Positions 32,668 to 37,982 of a DNA stretch of 37,982 bases are shown here, piece by piece (within the stretch, counting starts at the first letter, position 1; every line of letters starts with the position of its first letter). The position numbers and the translations under genes are program-made. The DNA is from Hysterium pulicare CBS 123377. Its lineage: Eukaryota > Ascomycota > Dothideomycetes > Hysteriales > Hysteriaceae. The stretch lies in contig AJFK01000218.1 in the NCBI GenBank assembly GCA_000467715.1, positions 1-37,982 of the forward strand, written 5' to 3'. The notes below the pieces were generated by a model, which was not told the DNA's origin, did no database searches, and saw only the letters and a program-made list of their open reading frames with translations.

Positions 32668-33133
32668 ATGGCCAGTGAGTGGCATCCTGAGGTTTACATC
32701 CAACTCTGCTAATGACATTGCTCTTCAGAATCAAAGAACTCGTCCCAGCACAATCAGGCCAAGAAGAACCACAAGAACGGGTGCGTCGAAATTTACATCT
32801 CCTACCGCAAACCACACCAATGATACCGAGACGTCTTGAAACCCGCGCGTATACCGTAGATTTCCACAATGAACTATTTGAGCTAACGCGATTTGTGGCG
32901 AATAGTATCAAGAAGCCAAAGACACACAGATACCCTTCTCTCAATGGCACAGACCCCAAGTTCCGAAGAAACCACAGGCATGCGCTTCACGGTACGATGA
33001 AAGCATTGGTGCGTACATGCTCACTCCATAGCTTCTACGACTCGATGAGACTATGCGGTCCTGTCCAATCGAAAGCTGACATGTCTTTTGTTTATAGAAA
33101 GAGGTCAAGGAGGGCAAGCGTGATGCGGCATGA
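32668..33133 (+). CDS. RPL29: Cytosolic 60S ribosomal protein eL29
   Basis: Exons are 32668-32674, 32729-32780, 32906-33008 and 33098-33133, giving 65 aa (yeast 59). The spliced protein begins MAKSKNSSQHNQAKKNHKNG, continues IKKPKTHRYPSLNGTDPKFR and RNHRHALHGTMKALKEVKEG, and ends KRDAA. This is a clear eL29 with its usual block of Lys, Asn and His for rRNA contact. The first coding exon is 7 nt (ATG GCC A), an arrangement often met in fungal ribosomal protein genes. Introns are 54, 125 and 89 nt, and all phases agree. Three introns in a 66-codon gene leave no single open frame that reveals it. Confidence 0.95.
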
Positions 33134-34320
33134 GGAGCGATGAGCATAAAGGCTTTTCTACTTTCACGATGAGACATTTGTCTGGCGTCACTGGGATACG
33201 ACGGGCTTTCATATGGCTTATAGGTGGATCGAGTGAGTGATGGAGAGTATTCTTCAGAATGAGGCGAAGGCCCCACAAGACATCTCTGTAAAAAGACAAT
33301 ATACATTTGTCCCACCTCCCGTATTTTTCTATTGCTGTAGTACTCATTCTCAGATTCTTCCAGTATTGGAATCGTTGCCCTAGGATCGATCTATTATTCT
33401 TCGTCCGTCGGACTCTCTCCCTTTATTTTCTCCCTATACATCGGCATTTGTGTGTACAGCACCGAGCTCTCCCATGCTCGAATGCTGAAGGAATATCTAT
33501 CGTGCCAAGATTGAATCCCCCTCATTACCAAACACCTTCCCTTTCTTTTCCCATGAGGCGCAGGTGCATGGAGAGCGGGTTACATGCCTTCGTTTGCTGG
33601 ATGTTCCTTAGATGAAGATGACAAGCCTCTGTGGTTGGAAAGACTTCACATTGTATGATACTGATGCAAATGGATCTTGATGGGAGCTGTACTGAAGAGC
33701 GACGTAGGACAAGGCTTTTATAAACAGGTGCAATTCCGTCTAAGTGTAGGATTCCAAGTTTACCAGTGATTCAAGAATTATCCTCATCGGTGACATAGTG
33801 TTATGTTCTTTCGCTCCTGTGTGCGTTGTTAAAAGGAGTTGAGAGAGCCTCATTATCAGTGTCGCCTCGAAGCTGTTTTACAAAGCTCAAACCTGTTCGG
33901 GGCCGGACATAAAGAAGTTCATTCTAGTCTTATGACAATCATATCACTTACGCATCAAAACTCTATGTAGAAAATCTCTATTCCATTCATGCCGTTGATT
34001 AGGTGCTAGGACTACATTATTGTCCCATAGTCTTGGCTAAGCTAAAGGGTTGGTATGTTATGTTTGGATTCCTTGACAAACAAAGCGCAAACGTTTATGC
34101 GAACACGGACGGACTCATTCATCTGAGCATGCAAGAGTCTAGCACATTACACAATTCCTTTCCTATTGTGGTATGCAGCCCTGATATCTTAACGTAGTCT
34201 CCCACATTACCATTCCACCACAACTTGCATCATCCCATCGTAGATATCATAACTAAATCTCAAATGAGAGGAGTAGGTGAAAATTACGCGGAGAGATAAA
34301 TGAGCCTCATGCACTACCAA
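33134..34320. other. Intergenic region between RPL29 and the AMMECR1 gene
   Basis: Both neighbours converge here. Short overlapping frames (33105-33347, 33307-33615 and 34003-34197) show no domain or splice pattern. I see no gene. Confidence 0.45.
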
Positions 34321-35289
34321 TCAAGCTACTTGCTCCTCAGCCCAATCCCTCCACTCGCGCCATTCCCTGTACCCGAGCCTGACCTGCCTTCCCTGATACC
34401 GAATGACGTTTAGATCGACCACTTTGCTCCATTCCTCCTTCCGTCCGCTCCACCCGGCTTTGCGCATCAGACTGACCACAGTCTCTTCCTTCGTCCAGCC
34501 CTGTTCTTTCGCGACATCTGGTAGATACGTGGATCCGTAACGCCGAGAGTGGTATGTGAAGGAGATGCGAAGACCGTGCTTTCCGACTTCCCAGTCCATG
34601 GGGTCCGCAGCTGGTTCGAAGTGTGTGAGGAGAGTAACGCCGCATTCGAGGTTAGGAAGTTCACGGAGAGCGATTGGGTTAAAGCGGGTATCATCGAAGG
34701 CGCTATGAGTGAGATTGTTAGATGAGAAGAGATAGGATATATTAGACGAGACGTACGAAGTTAAGGCATAGCTGCGCAGGCCATCATCGAGTTCTTGTGC
34801 TTCAAACGTCCCGATACATCCCCGCAGACTCTTGTTCCCGCTCCTGCTGCACGTATTCCAGGTGACAAAGAGAGGACTCGCTTCCACCGTGGATCCCCGA
34901 GGCTTCTCTCCTTTTACTCTTCTACCAAGCGAAAAGAATGAAGAACGCGACGACGACTTCGAAGTAGCGGATGAGGCTTCGCTAGCAGTGGGCGTAGAGC
35001 TCATGGATTGAACAGACGAAGAACTCGCGGTGGAAGGGCTTGGCGCCAGGAGACGGCTTATTGCAGCTGGACGATGTGTAATTGGTATAACATCTTCATG
35101 TGCATCTTCCATGACCTCGTCCTCGTCCTCGTCCTCTTCCCCGCCCGGAACTTCTCCTGCGGCTTCCTCTGCGGTATCATTGTACTTCTTCCACGACAGC
35201 TCGACTTGGTTTAGGCTAAGAGGTTGTCGCTTTTCCAGGCTTGCAGAGAGCGATTCAAAGCAGTATGCACAGTGAGCTTTGGTTGCCAT
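34321..35289 (-). CDS. AMMECR1-domain protein
   Basis: Exons on the minus strand are 35289-34757 and 34702-34321, giving 304 aa. The 54-nt intron (GTACGT ... CATAG) is in frame and stop-free, so the frame appears continuous; removing it restores the family reading YALTS-AFDDTRFNPI. The AMMECR1 fold is conserved from archaea to humans; its biochemical role is not settled, and cofactor-radical (MEMO1-linked) and chromatin roles have been proposed. Visible landmarks are an N-terminal HCAYCFESLSASLEKRQPLS, a fungal acidic and Ser-rich insert (about 40-125), PLFVTWNT, LRGCIGTFEAQELDDGLRSYAL, ELPNLECGVTLLTHFE, WEVGKHGLRISF, TYLPDVAKEQGWTKEETVVSLMRKAG and a Trp/Arg-rich end. LRGCIG is the family's invariant motif and is intact here. 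Confidence 0.92.
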   Translation of the reverse strand: MATKAHCAYCFESLSASLEKRQPLSLNQVELSWKKYNDTAEEAAGEVPGGEEDEDEDEVMEDAHEDVIPITHRPAAISRLLAPSPSTASSSSVQSMSSTPTASEASSATSKSSSRSSFFSLGRRVKGEKPRGSTVEASPLFVTWNTCSRSGNKSLRGCIGTFEAQELDDGLRSYALTSYVSSNISYLFSSNNLTHSAFDDTRFNPIALRELPNLECGVTLLTHFEPAADPMDWEVGKHGLRISFTYHSRRYGSTYLPDVAKEQGWTKEETVVSLMRKAGWSGRKEEWSKVVDLNVIRYQGRQVRLGYREWREWRDWAEEQVA

Positions 35290-36015
35290 GTTGAAGGTTA
35301 ACGCTACGTTGAGAGTCCCGAAGAGTGTTAGGTATTGATACGTAAATGAGGGTCAAAGACAGCAGTAAATAGGTGTTGGGAGGCTAGCTACTTGAATGAA
35401 ACCTAGGTTGAAAGTTTGACAGGAAATCAATCAGCTTGTCGGGCCGTACAGAAGGCTGTGCAGCAGCGCAAATCTAAACTGGGTCGTTTCTTCTCAGCCA
35501 AAGTCCTGGTGAGCGCTACTTAGAGCATGGAATTCATTGTCGCTGTCTTGTCAAATGCTGATGCTCGTGTGTCACCTCCGGAAGGCTATCAGAAGGGGGG
35601 CTGGAAGTGAGAGGAGTAAGAGGAGGAAGAAGCGGAACGGCGTGAAGACAAGACGTTGACGTGCATGAATGGGAGTTGGGTCTGAGCTCTGGAAGAACAG
35701 GAGCTTCCAAGGGTGGCTGTCTTATCGCACGTGATTGACCAGAAACATCAACCTTGGAATCTCAATGATCTTGCAAAGGGTATTCTTACTCATTTAACTG
35801 CCACATATGATATAATATACAACCTCCACTAATGCCAGTAGAGAGTCAAATTCTATGATTAGGTGTGAAGCCCATCTGTCCCAGCTTCAGAATGCAAAGA
35901 ACGCCCATGCTATGCAACCTGCCCAAAATCCCAGCTCCCATCACCGCTTTTGTTTACACTGTCTATTAGGTTGATTACTGTAAGATGCACTGGAAAATTG
36001 ATCGGGCATTATGGT
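35290..36015. other. Intergenic region
   Basis: 5' flank of the AMMECR1 gene and 3' flank of the AMSH-like gene, both on the minus strand. No coding potential is supported. Confidence 0.5.
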
Positions 36016-37791
36016 TCATTTCGGTCGTTGATCCACGACTTGGAACTCCAAACCGGGCAGTTCAAAGACGTGGCCTGGCCTAAGTGCATCGATGTAAATG
36101 TGCTCGGCATCTGGATGTGGATGGAAGATTCCCGGTTTCTGGCAACTTTGAATGACCTGCTTTCCTGGAGGATCAGTGAGACGGAAGACACCCCATGACG
36201 GCTGTTTACTCGGCGCGCAAACAATTGCGATAGCCTCATCCAAGGTGACTTGATATCCATGATGCGTATGCAGATCCCGGCTGCTCATGAAGCAGGTCTG
36301 TGTCGGATGGGTATGGATCCATCCGAGCATCAGCAGGTCTTCCGAGTCGCAGAACTCAAATATCGCGCCCTCGTTCGTTGTCTCACATGTATCTGACGTG
36401 CTGATTTGCTCCGGGATGAGTAGTTTGGATATGAAAAGAGCGTTGGATATCAAGGTGCCACACAAAATACCACACGTTTCCAAGTTCCTGCTCGTATTTG
36501 GTCTTGCGACTCGCAGAAATTCATTACGTAATCCTGGAGGGAGAAAGACAGTCCGAAGCGGCCTGCCATCCTCGAGGTACGCGGCTGGCTTGAAATTGTA
36601 CTCGGCCGCACTGAGCTCTTGCGGCGCGCTTAGTGATGATGGACGGACAACAGCATCTGATGAATCGAGGTACTTCCCTGGTATTGGTGGAGGGCGCACG
36701 GCTTGAACAATCGAGTCGGATTTTGGTGGCTTTGGGGGTAAGGCTGGTGGTAAAGTGGGTGTAGATATGTCGGGATTTGAGATAGCCTCCTTTGGAGGGA
36801 GAGTGGGCCCAAGACCTTGAGCAAAGTTTGTTGTACCTGAATCCGATAATCTTTCATATGCACTTTTTTTTGGTATGGTAGGATACTGATATGCTGAAGA
36901 AATTTCGAAAGACTGAGGGCGCTATGACTGCAATTAGATCGCGAATTGTGCCTGCCTGTAAAACGTCATAGGAGAATGACTTACAGCGCCCACAGAGTTA
37001 TGTCCGTTCCCAATAGCGTCTCTCTGGCGAGATGCTTCCAAAATGCCTTGTGAAACATCGTCTATCTCGTCACTCTCCCGACGCAAATCCTTTTCCCAAT
37101 TACCCCACAGGCCTCCCACCCTTCGCTCCTGTTCCTGCTCTTCTGATACGCCTGCTTGCCGCACTGATCGACGAGCAGTGTCTCTTCGGCGGATTTCTTT
37201 CTGTGCAAGTTTCGCTGCCAGTAGAGTATTGTCCTGTGCGTCTATATGTTTCTTTCTCCCAAAAGAGAATCTCTCTGAACTGCGCTGAGGCCTTGCTAGT
37301 GTCGTTGAGCCTTCAGAACCTTGCGAACGGCCTTCTAAGGCTTGTAGTGCTGCTTCTTGAGACCTCCGCCTCTCCAGCTCCTGAACATATGCAGCATACC
37401 GCCTTTCAATGCGAGGTTTAAGGAGTTCGAGCTTTGCCAGATCCGCCTTCACGACCTTTGCTGCTGTGGCCAGAGCAGGCTTGTGCTGTGGGTTCTTTGC
37501 CTCCGGATGCCGCGGGAACTTATCGAGGACTAGAATAGCATGGCGGAAAAGAAGTAGATATGTCTGCTGGTCGTTGCCCTCGCGCTCATATATTGATGCC
37601 TGATCACATTGAGTATATTTCCAATAATCATAGGATAGATAGACACTAACTTCCTTTTGTAGTGTATCAGCACTTCGGAGCAGGTAGCGGAGTGGAACAT
37701 TCGGATCGAAGTAGAATTTGTTTGCCTGCTTCACAATCTCTTCGATGCTAAGCGGCGCTTCCGAAGAAGTCGGCCTCGCTCTCGCAGCCAT
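36016..37791 (-). CDS. sst2: AMSH/Sst2-like K63-specific JAMM deubiquitinase
   Basis: Exons on the minus strand are 37791-36985 and 36921-36016, giving 570 aa; the intron is 63 nt. AMSH-type enzymes are zinc metalloproteases that cut K63-linked ubiquitin chains on endosomes with ESCRT-0. The N-terminal region (about 1-130: APLSIEEIVKQANKFYFDPN, YLRSADTLQKEVSVYL and following) matches the USP8/AMSH dimerisation-MIT-like domain. A charged coiled-coil middle and a Pro-rich linker (PTLPPALPPKPPKSD) follow. The JAMM domain has Glu417 in LETCGILCG, His472 and His474 in GWIHTHPTQTCFMSS, and Asp485 in RDLHTH. H-x-H-x10-D is exact, and the AMSH-specific TQT-F-SS-D-HTH-YQ signature indicates K63-chain specificity. 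All catalytic residues are present. The symbol follows the S. pombe orthologue. Confidence 0.94.
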
Positions 37792-37982
37792 GGTGGAGAA
37801 GTCGTGGGGGTGTGACGGGATGTGACGTTGTTTGAACTTTATAAGAGCTCATAAGGAGCCAGAAAATTCGTCGACATGGAAGCGGAAAAGTCGCTTGCGA
37901 AATGAGTACTCGTGGTTACTGTGGTGCTCACTTCACCTCAACGGCTAATCTTATTAATCATACGTTCCGTAGATTTTAATTT
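37792..37982. promoter_or_regulatory. 5' flank of the AMSH-like gene
   Basis: The last 191 bases lie upstream of the AMSH-like start codon. No other gene begins here that I can support. Confidence 0.4.

Noticed and set aside
1-37982. Search for a biosynthetic cluster, a transposon, a virus-derived element or a CRISPR array
   Set aside because: No polyketide synthase, peptide synthetase, terpene cyclase, transposase, reverse transcriptase or spaced repeats were seen. The genes are unrelated housekeeping and regulatory genes.

Overview
The window is nuclear DNA from a filamentous ascomycete (Pezizomycotina). The genes are dense and carry many short introns of mostly 44-125 bases, with GTRNGT donors and CTRAC-like branch sites. 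The encoded set is typical of these fungi: a White Collar-1 photoreceptor, a CTS1-type chitinase, a long AMSH-like deubiquitinase and fungal APH-like kinases. I could not place it to class or genus. I assembled gene models by reading splice sites and checking that exon phases add up; no transcript data were available.

Layout, left to right. A BSD2/Ndfip-type Rsp5 adaptor (142-1375, +) is followed by a gene-poor stretch and a poorly recognised gene (2845-3790, +). Next come a YMC-type mitochondrial carrier (4245-5575, -), a Ras-family GTPase (6223-7306, -) and the blue-light receptor/transcription factor WC-1 (8278-11714, -). WC-1 shares a 739-base divergent promoter region with mitochondrial ribosomal protein uS2m/Mrp4 (12454-13793, +). 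Then follow a small alpha/beta hydrolase (14233-15030, -), an uncharacterised conserved-looking protein (15816-17151, -) diverging from a membrane J-protein (17817-18722, +), a GH18 chitinase (19173-20606, -), an acidic-tailed unknown protein (21431-22570, -), the tRNA acetylation factor Tan1 (24522-25779, +), and an APH-fold kinase-like protein with altered catalytic residues (26839-28093, +). The right end holds the ribosome-quality-control factor Cue3/ASCC2 (30160-32398, -), divergent from ribosomal protein eL29 (32668-33133, +). It closes with an AMMECR1-domain protein (34321-35289, -) and an AMSH/Sst2-like JAMM deubiquitinase (36016-37791, -).

The genes do not form a biosynthetic cluster or defence island, and I found no mobile element, tRNA, rRNA or CRISPR array. 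Two functional coincidences are visible. Several genes serve translation (Mrp4, Tan1, Cue3, eL29), and two serve ubiquitin-dependent endosomal sorting (BSD2 adaptor, AMSH). I see no convincing new system. The most interesting signals are at the splicing level: a 12-nt micro-exon carrying the carrier signature of the YMC gene, a 17-nt micro-exon carrying the effector loop of the Ras protein, a 7-nt first exon in eL29, and three introns whose length is a multiple of three and that contain no in-frame stop. Other points are a Ras protein without a CAAX box, an APH-like protein lacking its metal-binding Asp, and a chitinase whose frame extends upstream into a signal-peptide-like sequence.
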